In this document: positions 45,197 to 58,901 of the stretch, in pieces
How positions within the stretch are numbered: the stretch's first letter is position 1
How the letters are laid out: the number at the start of each line of letters is the position of its first letter
Source of the DNA: Dryococelus australis
Lineage: Eukaryota > Arthropoda > Insecta > Phasmatodea > Phasmatidae
DNA length: 64,000 nt
NCBI GenBank assembly: GCA_029891345.1
Contig: CM056993.1
Coordinates: forward strand, 228,995,265 to 229,059,264
Direction of reading: 5' to 3'
Translations under genes and position numbers: made by a program
The notes under the pieces: model-generated
What the model saw: only the letters and a program-made list of their open reading frames with translations
Databases searched by the model: none
What the model was told of the DNA's origin: nothing

Positions 45197-47150
45197 TTGC
45201 TAGGTTTCTTGAGAGCCACTGGGTGTTTTAAGACTCCCAAAAGTTTGGGTTGTTGGCGATTACCTCCCGGTTAGGTGACTTAGGCTCGGGGTCGCATTAA
45301 CCTAGATCTCCTTAATTAGCATTGGTAATCAAGCGCAAAGGTCCCACTATAGACGCCAGAAAACTTCTTGACACATGACGTCCTACTGATAGTGAAGGCT
45401 TGTCATGGGTCACCAAGTGGTTGTGGTGGGAGCGAGGGCAGACACACTGGGGTGAGTTTAACTCTGTTTTTTAGCGCGGAACAGGAGCCAGCCAGTGTAG
45501 AGGACTGGTCATGTGGCTTTCTGGATTGATACAAAGTTGGGAATGGCTAGAACAATCTTACACCTGGCTGGGACCACTCTCACTTTTATAACTGGATGAT
45601 TGGTGGCCTGTGGTGGCTGCTGACCATGCTGCTGGCACTGGCACCAGGACCTGGTGCGCTGTTGGGTCGGCTGGGACTGGCACTGCTGGTCGTCATGGCT
45701 GGCTCGGAGAGATGGTGGCCCCTGATCCAGGGGTTGGTAATTCCCTCACCTGTGAGGAAGGTCTGGATAATGGGGAGGATATCTCATCTGTCTTGGTGGG
45801 GGACTCAACAAAGCTGAAAGGGGAACTGGAGGGACCGAACCCTTCAGGAGATGGGTGGCTTGAGCTTTCTCCCAGAGACTTTGACTGTCGAGTATAGTCG
45901 GATCAGAATTAAACCCTTAGAGGTGGTAGTAGCCTTTTTATCTCTCTTTTGAATACCACTCAGACTAGAGTAAGGCATGAGGGTAAGCTTTCTACTACCA
46001 GCCCTGTGAAGGTGGAGTAGGGATGTTTGTCCCTATCTAGGTATACTTCCGCGTATCGCAAATTACAGATCAAGGCTGCCCTCAATCCCTGTGTCCGGTA
46101 TCAGGTGCTCGGTGGACAGTGAGTGTCATGTTTCATAATGGTTGCCGATCAGAATACGTTGGTGTGGCCCTCAAGGGGTCAGTCCCTCAGACCTAGGCAG
46201 ATACTTCCTCCAGTACCAGAAACACGGTGGAGGGAGTATAACATGGACTGATTGTCTGGCCGCCGAGAGATTTGAATTCCTAGTGGTTGTGGCTCTACTT
46301 TTCTACACACTGGGGTGCATAGAACGGGTGGCCGTCTAATCTGCTTTTTGACGTACAAGTATGCCTGAAGGGGAACTAGCAGTCCTGTATTAGTTTACGA
46401 AAACTGGGTTTAGAAAATATTCTGCAGTCTCCTGCTATCCCTTGGCAGCTGATGTCTATTAGGAAGGGTAAAAGGATACTGGGAATAATATTATAAAGTT
46501 GGGAAAAAACGTGTTTATTCTTGAAAGGAAATAAACACGGTGGTTTGTACTACCTTCTATTAAACAAGAGATTAACGGAAGCTGGCTACCCAACACAGGT
46601 GAAGGTGACCTGTTTCTACTATGGCAAGGTAGGATGACTAAGTGGTTATAAGAACAACTCGACTTAACTAACGCTACGTGTTGTCCTGAAGAGACCTGGA
46701 ATTCCTGAAAGGAACGAAAGTTTTAAGTGTTTGATGACTTAAACGTAGGGAGCTTTTGAAGGTTCAGGGACATCTACGAAGGCTTGGGCAAAGATCAGAG
46801 AGACCTGGGTGGCAGCAGAGAGCCCCAGCACACGAGCTGGTAGAGCTTGCTGCTGATGGTTCCTTCGGCACCAGGTGTGTGGTGAAGGAACAGGACAGAC
46901 TGCATTGCAAGGGCCATGCCCCAGTATTTATACTCTCCCAGCTCGCCATTGTCCAGTGGGGGGGAATGGCGTGACATCCTCAAGGCATGTGACGTCACTG
47001 GCCAGCTCCTGCATAACTCGGCGATTCATACTACTAGTGCCATCCCTCGGTGCACTATAGTGTTAGGTGACCTTGAGTTGTCATCTCGGTGGTTCGGCCA
47101 GCAGCTCATTTATTCTTCGGGATATGAGCAAAAATCGTTTACCATTAGGT
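45197..47150 (-). mobile_element. LTR-element-like segment, copy 4, upstream of the gag relic
   Basis: On the minus strand a TATAAATA box lies at 46925-46932, followed about 410 bases later by AATAAA at 46514-46519. This is the U3/R promoter-to-poly(A) order expected of an LTR that reads towards gag. Landmarks shared with the other segments are CAGAGAGCCCCAGCACACGAG (about 46815), GTGTTTATTCTTGAAAGGAA (46511) and TTCCTAGTGGTTGTGGCTCT (46276). The TG/CA ends and the primer-binding site could not be located. The part at 45200-46130 is probably untranslated leader. Confidence 0.55.
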
Positions 47151-48386
<1,236 letters not shown>

Positions 48387-49160
48387 TAGGTTTCAATTTT
48401 TTTGGAACATGCCATTAGAAAGCTAACCTCAACCTGTTGTGTAAAATCTGACTCAAATCCCAGCCCTGAATTCTCAAATCCTTGAATCCACTGGATTTAA
48501 GGGAAACGACAAACCTTGCATTTGACTGTCCCATCGCTATTAAATAGTGAGAATGATGATAACATCAAGGAATAACACGCAGGGAGGAAATCCGCTGAAA
48601 AGGGTGTAAAGTTTTAAAAGTATATTGAAAGTGTGATAGAGGAGAATGGAGGGAATGATAGCCAGATCAGAGAAAGGTGCAGGCAAGTAGAAGCAGTGGC
48701 AATCTCTGTGAGTGTAAGATCACTCATATGGAGCAAAGAGGTGCCGTAGTACAAAGAAGTTATATACAGGATGTGTTGTTTATTGTTTTATGGAGAGGAA
48801 ACATTGGTGGTGGAGAAAAGAGCTTCACCAGAATACAGGCATTTGAAATGAGGCGTTACAAGAATGACAGGCAGAGAAATGTACTTGTTAGATAGATGAG
48901 AGGAGTTCATCGAAGACAGGTCAGAGGGATCTGTATTATGGTTGTATGGTGACAGCGAACAATGATGATGACAATGACTAAGAGGAGGAAGAGAAGTCAG
49001 AAGAGGAGGGAAAACATATTAGGAGGAGGCTGGACAATGGGGTATGGAGGAGGATTGATGATGTGGGTTGACTGGTAATTCATTAATAACAGGTGATGAT
49101 AATGATGATCACTACTATACAGGTTTTCAAATCATATATATGAGAGGTACCTGTAAGAAT
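48387..49160. other. ATR intron, unannotated part (purine-rich on the plus strand)
   Basis: The stretch at about 48600-49110 is rich in GA, with many GAGGA and GATGATGA runs, and could be old low-complexity repeat. No gene seen. Confidence 0.4.
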
Positions 49161-49162
49161 AA

Positions 49163-49428
49163 AGTGGAGTCAAGAGATTTGGGCGGCTCTTAACATCGTG
49201 GTCTTGAGAGGTGATTAGAGTGAAACAAGGTGAGCATGAAGCAGCACCAGAATGCAAGGGTTGGGGGAAATGGGAGATAACCAAGAAAACCCGCCAACCA
49301 GCAGCATCATACGGCATGATTCCCAAGTACGAAAATTCGGCAGTCACCATGCCGTAAATCAAGCCCGTTTCGCCTTGAAGGAAGGCAAGTAGTCAGACCA
49401 TTACACCTCCATGGCCCCTACCATTGAA
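49163..49428 (-). mobile_element. SINE family S1, copy 5
   Basis: On the minus strand the family body is present: GGGAATCATGCCGTATGATGC, TGGTTGGCGGGTTTTCTTGG, CTTGCATTCTGGTGCTGCTTC, then CTCAAGACCACGATGTTAAG and AGCCGCCCAAATCTC. Upstream is a degenerate tRNA-like head (GGCGAAACGGGCTTGATTTAC). Confidence 0.85.
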
Positions 49429-49985
49429 TAAATGGTTCCTAATAAACAAGTGCACATTACCATTTTTCCACGATAAACTGTGCAGATCATTTTCTATTGC
49501 TGCAATACATTTCGATAGAAAAGTATGATGAATCCATCCATGCGAGTTTGGTAGGCTGAGGTTTCACTGGATATATTGTAATCCACTACCTTGTTCATAA
49601 AAGATTACCGGCTTATATGTAAAACAATTTCCAAGTCTGATATATTTGCACAGTTTGATTTTATACTAGTACCTATTTCAAAACTTATCCGTATTTCATT
49701 GCAGTTGCATGTTTTATACAGAAAAATTCCTTGTAAATTTTGGGTATGTGACTATTATGTGAATCATAATTTAAATATTTGACAAACATTTACAGCAACT
49801 GTTTTCAATGTAACTAACATTAATTATGTTCCCGGTTGGCACTTGAATGACATCCATTGTCAGTAAATAGTCCAGATTATATCTCCCTTAAATAATTTAT
49901 TCCAGCAAACTTCCAATAGTGTGGAATTTACAACCTACCAATGAATGTAGCAAACCGCTGTGCTTTTCTCTCCATCTGCTGAGCA
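49429..49985. other. ATR intron, unannotated AT-rich part
   Basis: Nothing supported. Confidence 0.4.
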
Positions 49986-49989
49986 CAGT

Positions 49990-50370
49990 GTGACCAGGCT
50001 TCCTCCTTGTGGAGGAAGCGCTGTGTTCTCACCTTATCTGTCTTCAGGTAGACTCAGCTGTTGTTCCCCTGCATTATATCACTTCCTCCCCTCACATGCC
50101 TGGTGAAAGCGGAAGTTGTTCCCTAGCAACCAGCATGGTGCTCTCACCACCTCCCTCCCTAGGTCATCTGATCAGAGGCAGGGTCAAATCTGCACCCTTT
50201 GTGAAGGGAGCAAAAACATTTTGGTTGTCATTGGTTACCCTGATGCACTTCAGATTGTCCGCTCCACTCTCTGTGAAGTGGAAGCTGATGGAATCACCCT
50301 CTTTCCCCAAGAATCAATTTGCAAAATGTGACCTGAGAAGGACATGTTCCTACATTCGCTCACTTGACTG
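49990..50370. repeat. Dispersed repeat segment also present near 61.3 and 61.7 kb
   Basis: CCCCTCACATGCCTGGTGAAAG, then GGAAGTTGTTCCCTAGCAACC at about 50090-50135, matches 61302-61340 directly and 61704-61750 in reverse complement. The rest of the stretch is GC-richer than the intron and carries unrecognised open frames. Confidence 0.45.
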
Positions 50371-50736
50371 AAGTGCCGAAAATACTGTAACTTTTAGATG
50401 GTAGAATTTTTTTACTCTGTCCAGCAATGAAAAATTATGATGCAACTACTATACAATGGCAAACAGTTACGCAAATAAATATCTTCAGAATATTGCAACC
50501 AATCTTAATTGATTACAATAACTGCAAGAATTCTGATCACAAAATATTGAGTATATGTGCCTAGCCGGCACACATGAGACGTGGTGGATTGGTAACAAAT
50601 GGATAGCTATTTTTAATTTTTTTCAACTATCACAAATCAAACTGTAATTTTTCACTTACAATAAACTACAGCTATGAGACACTGTTGATATTTCAAGTGG
50701 CAAAAGTTACAACAAAATTGTTATTTGTACTCTTAC

Positions 50737-50973
50737 CAATTCATTGGTGAATTCAAAATGACCTTTTCGATTCACGTTGCCCAAAGAACTGGTAGGATCA
50801 TACACAAATGGCCGCAAGACAGACATAAGTGCATTCTGCTGATTCCTGATCATTCTCAGAGTGATCTCACAAGTTCTTCGGAACGTGCCTTCAACTCCCA
50901 TAGGTCCCATGGCAATCACCATATTCTGAGTCAGTCTAAAAGGCACACGCTCTGGCCAGTCAAAGGTTTCACC
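50737..50973 (-). CDS. ATR: ATR exon, C-terminal kinase lobe
   Basis: The exon starts after a T-rich tract and TTTTGCAG and ends at TTG|GTAAGAG. It has 79 codons, phase 0 on both sides. It opens GETFDWPERVPFRLTQNMV, which directly continues CLFNK of the upstream exon. In PIKK kinases this is the P.(V/T)PFRLT activation segment that positions substrate. AMGPMGVEGTFRRTCEITLR and then ALMSVLRPFVYDP follow, matching ATR in order and spacing (human: GPMGTEGLFRRACE, LMSVLKTFLHDP). The last part, NVNRKGHFEFTNEL, is the variable PIKK regulatory segment and is shorter than in human ATR. No stops or frame damage. Confidence 0.96.
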
Positions 50974-53426
50974 CTGCAAAAAAAAATCACAAGATATGTC
51001 AAACAGTTGGAAATACCATCCATTCACAAAGAAGAATGATTTCCATAGCAGAAAGATACAAATTATAGTTTACAATATGCATGCAAAAACACACCCTAGA
51101 AATATTTCCATGAGAAACCAAATCACAGTTTCTTGCTATGTATTGTAAAGTATCTGCTCAAAGCCAAGTATAATCCAGTCATTGCGATATGGCAGGGATA
51201 GGTGGCTAGAGTACATATTACATTATAAAACGTAGACAGAATGCAGAAGTACTGACAGGGCTTTACTCGTCGATATGTATGCATGCACATGCACACACAC
51301 ACACACACGTTACGTGACCATACATCCACATGGAAAATGTGTTTGTCTGAATTTTGTTTGTGTGTGTCTATCTATGAGCACCGCCCTGTGAGAACTTGTG
51401 CATTCTGTCTACTTTTTATAATATTGACGTGTGACGCATATTTCAGACTATCTTTTATTGTCAACTCAAATCATCACGTGCACCCCATGTGCCCCGAAGG
51501 AGATATGAACCCCAAATGGCCTCCAAGGCCAGGTGACAACATAACCCCTACTAAGAAAACACGCAAGAGGACTGTCCTACTGTAATAAAGGAGTCACGCT
51601 GTAACTCTTTCCTATAAAGGCCTGTGGGAAATAAAGCTGGCCGGCAATGCAAGTCAGTTGCCCCTAAGCGAGCGGTGGATACCGCCCGCAAACCAGCTAA
51701 CCTGCCCTGCCACTAGCTTCCCCATAATCTAGTCAAATAAGGGTTTGACCCACCGATTCAAAACAAGCTGAAACCTTCACTAGTGTATTAAGGAAGTGCC
51801 CCAGTTAATAATTAGAAAAGTATCAAGAAATCCCAAAACAGATTTTCCTCCATTTTGAATTTGAAGTCAGCCATATTGGATTTATTTAAGCATTTATTAA
51901 AAATAATTTTGTAGGATTCCCATTAGTCATAGACAAGTGGTATATACTACTTTCCGAATGGTGCCTATACAAATATTTTGGCTTAGTTTGCTATATCTAC
52001 AAAACTACATAACCGATTTACATTTAAATTTGTTTATTTTATCTATGACAATCATTGAATGTGCTAAAAGTTATGTCCTCAATTTATGAAGATCATCACA
52101 TGAACAAAGGAGGTTTTATGCAATATCTCAAGGACCAATCAAATTGTTTCATTTCTAATGACGTTGCTGTCAGTGAGACATCAACACCTATCTACCATCT
52201 AAGCTATAAAGAATTTCACAAAAATTTATACCCATGTAGATGAAAGTAGGCTCATTAGTTATCAATATCTTATATTTTTTTTATGATTCCCCTTTAAATG
52301 GGCTTGTTTCCAAATATTACAATAATATCAACTTCCAAATTATAATTGAAAATCCATGACATTTTAAAAATATATTATTACTATGGTTTCGAGAAAACTG
52401 TAATATGCTTACGAAATGCACCTCAGCCATGCATTATTTTAAAAATGTTCCAAACAAAATTTGTAGAGCATAAAAATAATTACAATGACAAGCACTGAGT
52501 GTTCAAGCAGAAAAAGGCCAGCCATTAATACAGTTGTTTTTAGGAACTGCCATGTACGTCTGGGTGAACTGCAACTTAACAATGTGGTAACCACATATAT
52601 AAATTTTTAGTCACAATGCCATAGTTTATTTGTGATGATTTGAATGTTATATAATGAAGCAGAAATCTGGAGCATACAAAGATTTACGTTTAAATAACGT
52701 AGTATAGAACATTGTAGCTCTGCCTTCAACTAGATGCTGAAGAATAAAATTCTGGTGCTCCCTGGATGGTTTGTAGCATATATTATTCCACATAAAGGCA
52801 GCAGACAGTTTTTAAGTAATGCTTGTTTTCCACTTTTCACTTAGCATTTACGAAATAAATAAACTGTAAAAAAACCTTTAAGAACCTACCTTATATTAAA
52901 AATGAACTAAAAATAGAAAAATAATTATAATAGTTAAAGAATTTGTAAAACTTGTAAGACGTGGTCGAAAAGCTGTAATAAAATTTACTACAAATTAATA
53001 TATTTGTATCAATTTATATTTAATATATAAAATTTTGGCCAAGAATAGTTAAGATCCTTATGCAAGATATGTTCTTACTATGTTTGCACAAATGAAGTGT
53101 ATGTTATTGTGCCAAGTTTTTATATATCTATACTTAGAATTCCTCTTGAGAACAGGTCGCAAGGTATTTTCAACTATTAGGCTCTTTACGAGTACTCCCA
53201 GTAAAATTAGGATTAGTATAAATTATGACGTATTTGTTTTATTGCTATTTAATTATATTTGCGCAGGCTGCCTTCACCTGGATTTCAGACTGGACTAAGC
53301 TTCCTTTGTCGTTCGTATACTTGAATTAATTAATATATTGTATAATAGGAGCCAGTACGGACTCATCATTGCATTTCACAAAATACATTAAATTAAAAAC
53401 GTAATTTTTATAATATATTTCTTTAT
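50974..53426. other. ATR intron, unannotated part
   Basis: A short (CA)n tract lies at about 51289-51308. The stretch 51470-51720 is GC-richer and carries a short open frame I do not recognise. No other feature is supported. Confidence 0.4.
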
Positions 53427-54480
53427 GTGTGTTTCCCTTTTTGTTACTTTAAAGTAATTCTTTTAGTAGTTAAACCAACCATAGGTGCAAAAAGTAATGC
53501 AAACCAACATAGCCAAAAACCCACAACTGGTCAGAATAGACATTCTACTTCTCCTTCACAGTCTGAAAAGGCCAGAAGGAAAACCGAGTGCCCTGCCACT
53601 GACATAATTCTGGGTGAGTACCTCACCCAGATCTCAGGCAAAATATACGTCTCTCTCAGTCTGTCGTAGTCTGAATAAGGCCAGACAGTGGGTACTAAGA
53701 CTGACGGCACTGCTTCCTTGTTTTACACAGTAGGGCCGGAATAAGTAGTTGTTTCTCCTTCAGGTGAAGATTGGTGTAGCTCAGTGCCATACGTAGAGCA
53801 CAGCAGACAACGCAGATGGGTTCTCCAAGAGACTCTAAGAGCATTACATAATTTAAGTTCAGAGAATGCTGAGAACAACAACTCCCCGATCGAAGAGAAC
53901 TTTAATTTGTCTGTAGATAATTTGACTCCTTTACCAGTGCCACTCTTTGGGCCTCTCATTAAATAACCAGGCAAAGCCCATCTGGCTGTTGCATTAATTT
54001 TACGACAAGAAAACGCCTTATTAGGAATTGGAAATCAACTATCCATAGCTCACCCACTTGCTCCTCACAACTAAACCTAGTGCCCTACTCCGCCGCAACT
54101 GACATCACCCAACTGACGAGATAAGCTGTGAAGCGGAAAACGCAGCCGCCTGACACGGCACAGGTACAGTGCCCAGCCAAACATCTTGTCGCCAGGGTGG
54201 TAGATAGATAATTTTGTCCCAAGCAGGAAACCCACTCGTCCAACAATCTATACTGGTCGACTCCCAAACAGGGAATAATTTTCCATTGACCGGCAACCCC
54301 TAGATGTAGACCACCTATTTTCCCAGCAAAACTGACTTTGCACATAACTGTGAAGTATCTGAGAGTGTACAAGTCCCAGGTGTTTTGTGTAGAAGAACGC
54401 AGAGTCCTTTTCACTCTAGGGTTTACCCACCTTTCCACATGGAGGACCTTCGACCTAGCTGGCAATTACATTGAGTACTA
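53427..54480. other. ATR intron, GC-richer unrecognised block
   Basis: Short frames on both strands (80 and 60 codons plus; 126 codons minus) lie in a block of more balanced composition than its surroundings. None matches a family I recognise. It is probably the remains of a mobile element, and no terminal repeats were found. Confidence 0.3.
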
Positions 54481-57050
54481 AAGGGCAGAGAATTCAGATT
54501 CTCTTCTAGGTTATATTCATTCCAGCACCTATTCTAGTGTTGGGTTTCCTCTCTTTCCTCTGGTCAAGCTTCATAGTTATCAGTAACTTCTTGTTACTGT
54601 AATTGGTGTTCTAATTCAGTGAAATTGTATTTATTACTGTTATGGGAGTGCATATTAGGTAAATGGCTATCGCTTCTAACAGACTTTTGTTCATGTGTGA
54701 ACATTTATGTATTACGGTATTTCAACAATATTTCTTTAAATAAATAAATGAGTTAATGTTGTCTCATTCTATTATGCAGCCTATACCCATCTCATTAACG
54801 GATTTACCTGCCACTCTCACATGCCTGTCTCTTGCTCACTAATTGCCCTTCCTAGACTATCTTGGGATGCTTATCACTAACTTTAAAAATACAAACAAAT
54901 AAAATTATAAGTGTCAACACTGTCAATACTATACTTCAATAAAAAACCTTGGTTATCAATTATAATGAATGTTCAGTATATATTAACACAATCACATACA
55001 TACATGGGAAGAATGGTTTTAAAAAGACACACACCTAAAATACTCTTTACTATGGTACTCCAGTCATAGGCATCTATTCCTCAGAGTATTTGTTCAATAT
55101 TTCTCTGCATACATCCACAAATGCACAGCGAATAAATAACCAGAAGATGGGAATTCTGCTGGCAACTACTCGCTACTGTCATTATGCCACCTTACTCTCA
55201 CATCGCCATAGTAACCTATGCTCCAAACAGCCGGCAGTCATCATGTTGCCACACTAACCTGCTTCCCACAGTTCCAGCTGTACACGAGGTTGATTCTAGC
55301 CACCAAGTAAACCATAAATACCACCCACTCCTTGATTCCTGCTGGGTCAGTCTTGTCAAAACTCTCTAAGCACAGCTGTTGGGCTGACAGTGGGTCTCAC
55401 AGCATCAATCTGTCTAATAAACATCTTAACAACTACAGCTACCTATTCTGATGATATAGGAAGAAAGGCAACTAGGTACATCCAACACTATCAGTTGAGT
55501 TACCTACCCTTGCCCTCTAGTATACTACAAGAACCCGGATCTTGGTCAGTAAATCATCAATCATGTCGGTTGACAATAACATGACTGCAACGTGAGTGGC
55601 AATTTCTCACTCTCCTTTCTTACTGCACGTTCCTCACACATGATTTTTTTAGAAGTGAAAGCAGAATACTATTAAAAACAGTACAAAGGCAGGTCAGACA
55701 AAGCACTACACTGGTAATGACCAACATATTTACTGTCAAGTGCCAACATGTCGCCGCTAGTCTGCACTGCACGTCACTGATACTTAACCTATCTAATCTC
55801 TGGCACATTCTCTGGGTCAAAATAAATAATCAGTGAAGCCTAGAGAACAAAACGACATATATATATAATATACCCATGTAACACCAACTCCCCTTTCAAG
55901 TCTAGTATACCATAATGAAATAATATTTTTATATGTTCAGTTTATAAAAAACTGCTCATCAAAACTCTGTTACACAAGCTATACATGTGTTAAAAGCAAG
56001 GCACAAACTACACTGTACTTACGCAAAATAACCCCCCCCCCCTTTTTTTTTTAAAAATGAATTGTTAATTGGCACCTCGAAAACAGGGTAACCATTATAT
56101 TTGGTTTGCTGGCCAGAAATGTCCACTGCTGTCTGCTGAGTGATCAATAACTATGACACAAGAAAAAGCTGTCACTCACCAGGTACAGTCCAACAGTGAC
56201 ATAAATACAGTGAAACCCCTTTTTTTACACTGTTCAAGAGACAACGAGAAATTGTTGCAAAGAACAGAAAATTTATTTTGCCATGAATGGGACCAAATGA
56301 AATAGTAAAATGCAGGACAGTGTAAAATCAGGAGGTGTACATAAAACCACAGATGAAATATACATGGCATAATATTTTCTAATATAATTACTGTATAAAA
56401 TGCTACTTGCTTATGGAAAACTTGAATAATTTCCAACAAAAAATTTCAAAAGTGGACTGCTTTTCCGCCAGGCTGTCTGCACATTTCTGACCAAGCGTGA
56501 AAGCCACACACCCACCCTCTCCACCACTGTAACAGTTATCTACTTTGTTTCTATTGATATCACATTGCTGACACTACTATACTTGCCAGAGCCATGCACT
56601 CGCTGGCGAGAGGGAAAATAATGTATCTCTGAAACTTAATGTCCACGAGGGACCTGCACCTCTACTTTTACAATTTGTTTACAAATAAATATACATGCAG
56701 TAAATGTGTAAATATGGTAAAAACAAAAACCATTACTGCAAATGTTAAGTTCCCCCTGACCAGAGAGGGCAGGGCTGTTTGGATGCCATCACACCCTGCA
56801 GCACTAGTTTCATGATGATGGAGGGTTCCCACTTGAGTAATAGGATTAATTCCCATTGTACCTTGTCCAGAGGCCGTGAGGGAGAACTCCCGCACTGCCA
56901 ACTTTGTCAACCACAACTAGACCTGACTTCCAGACCAACATTTTACATGTACCACAGACAAGTTTCACTTCATATTGGTAGATGCTGAGAACAAGCTGAA
57001 GAACCACTTGCTGAGAGTAGATACAGACCAACCCTTACCAACAGTATGGA
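54481..57050. other. ATR intron, unannotated part
   Basis: No feature is supported. A C run followed by a T run lies at about 56032-56052. A GC-richer patch at about 55160-55600 is not recognised. Confidence 0.4.
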
Positions 57051-57051
57051 G

Positions 57052-57300
57052 CCATGGTCCACATAGCAGCCAGAGCACCAAGGCAAATCAGGTTCCATTT
57101 CCAGCAAAGTCACTCGTACATTTTTGCATGTGGAAATTACGCCAGACAATGCAGCTGGCCAGCAGGTTTCCTCAGGGATCTCCCATTTCTCCCACCCTTA
57201 CATTCTGGTGCTGTTCCACATCCACCTCCTTTCACATTCTTTCGCTCTCGAAACCTCTCCATTCTCACCAATAACCAACACCATACCCTCGATCAGATTA
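57052..57300 (+). mobile_element. SINE family S1, copy 6
   Basis: The plus strand carries a B-box-like AATCAGGTTCCATTTCCAGC head remnant, then TACATTTTTGCATGTGGAAAT, CAGCAGGTTTCCTCAGGGAT, CTCCCATTTCTCCCACCCTT and ATTCTGGTGCTGTTCCACAT. The tail (CTCTCGAAACCTCTCCATTC) is diverged. It sits about 140 bp downstream of an ATR exon in plus coordinates, inside the 6.5-kb intron and antisense to ATR. Confidence 0.75.
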
Positions 57301-57334
57301 CTCAGAGGCTTTGTCCTTACGGTCTGAGCATCTA

Positions 57335-58186
<852 letters not shown>

Positions 58187-58218
58187 GTCTTGTCGTGCCA
58201 ACATTTTTGATAAACCCT
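58187..58218 (-). CDS. ATR: Candidate ATR micro-exon (32 bp)
   Basis: On the minus strand CTTGTTTTTCAG precedes a 32-bp stretch that ends at GAC|GTAAGT, giving good acceptor and donor matches. It encodes RVYQKCWHDKT with the last codon split two-plus-one. That is exactly the phase needed by the exon at 57593. The peptide loosely follows the V-F-H-E-W-F-x-x-T-F segment just before the catalytic loop in ATR. The FPDPTSWY-type residues expected after it are not encoded in either exon. Supported by splice sites and phase, but weak in protein similarity. Confidence 0.4.
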
Positions 58219-58679
58219 CTGAAAAACAAGTTATAACGAAAATCAGGAAAACATATTGCTTTTGTGCATCATTGGCCTTAACCTTGTGGTTTAGAAAAAA
58301 ATTGGTTCACTGTATCATAGTGTTTGATGATGTGGTAATACAATCACACTCGTGTAAACCTCATGAAAACTTCATGAAAACTTCATGTAAACCACACAAC
58401 CACGTGTCTACATGAACAAACACATGTACGTACATATGTACACAAAACACTACATGTATGTATGTCCTATATATACACACACAAAATTCTGTTACAACTG
58501 ATAACTTAAAATCTGTAGTGTTATTAATTTACTGTACTTAATATATTACATTTTACTATACTGTCGAAACAAGTGACTAGATCTTTCTAAGCAGTCAATA
58601 ATGTAACTTGTCACTAAAATAAAGACCACACTATGCTGAAACAAGAGTATACCATTGAAACCACAGTAAAAATCTGTTA
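58219..58679. other. Unannotated sequence (probably ATR intron)
   Basis: A short direct repeat of CTCATGAAAACTTCATGAAAA lies near 58360-58385. Nothing else. Confidence 0.4.
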
Positions 58680-58901
58680 TAGGCTGTTTACAGTAAAGTG
58701 AGCACTTTTTAAGGCCCCCCCAACAGGCATTAACCTATTGCAGCCTCAGGTATTAAGTTTTGAGGGTGGTAAAATGTATACACTGTATTTATTGGTCACA
58801 TTGCAATGTTTATATTAAAAAGCAGCAGGAAGATGGAAATTGAATGAAAGGGAAAATTTAGAAGGTCCTTAAAAAGTGCTCACTTTACCGTGAACAGCCT
58901 A
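58680..58901 (+). mobile_element. MITE family A, copy 5
   Basis: The ends are TAGGCTGTTTACAGTAAAGTG and CACTTTACCGTGAACAGCCTA, inverted over about 36 bp with a few changes. TA lies outside both. The interior is close to the 34.3-kb copy, including TTATTGGTCACATTGCAATG and GCAGCAGGAAGATGGAAATTG. Confidence 0.93.

Noticed and set aside
50725..51039. 104-codon plus-strand frame
   Set aside because: It is the shadow of the ATR exon on the opposite strand.
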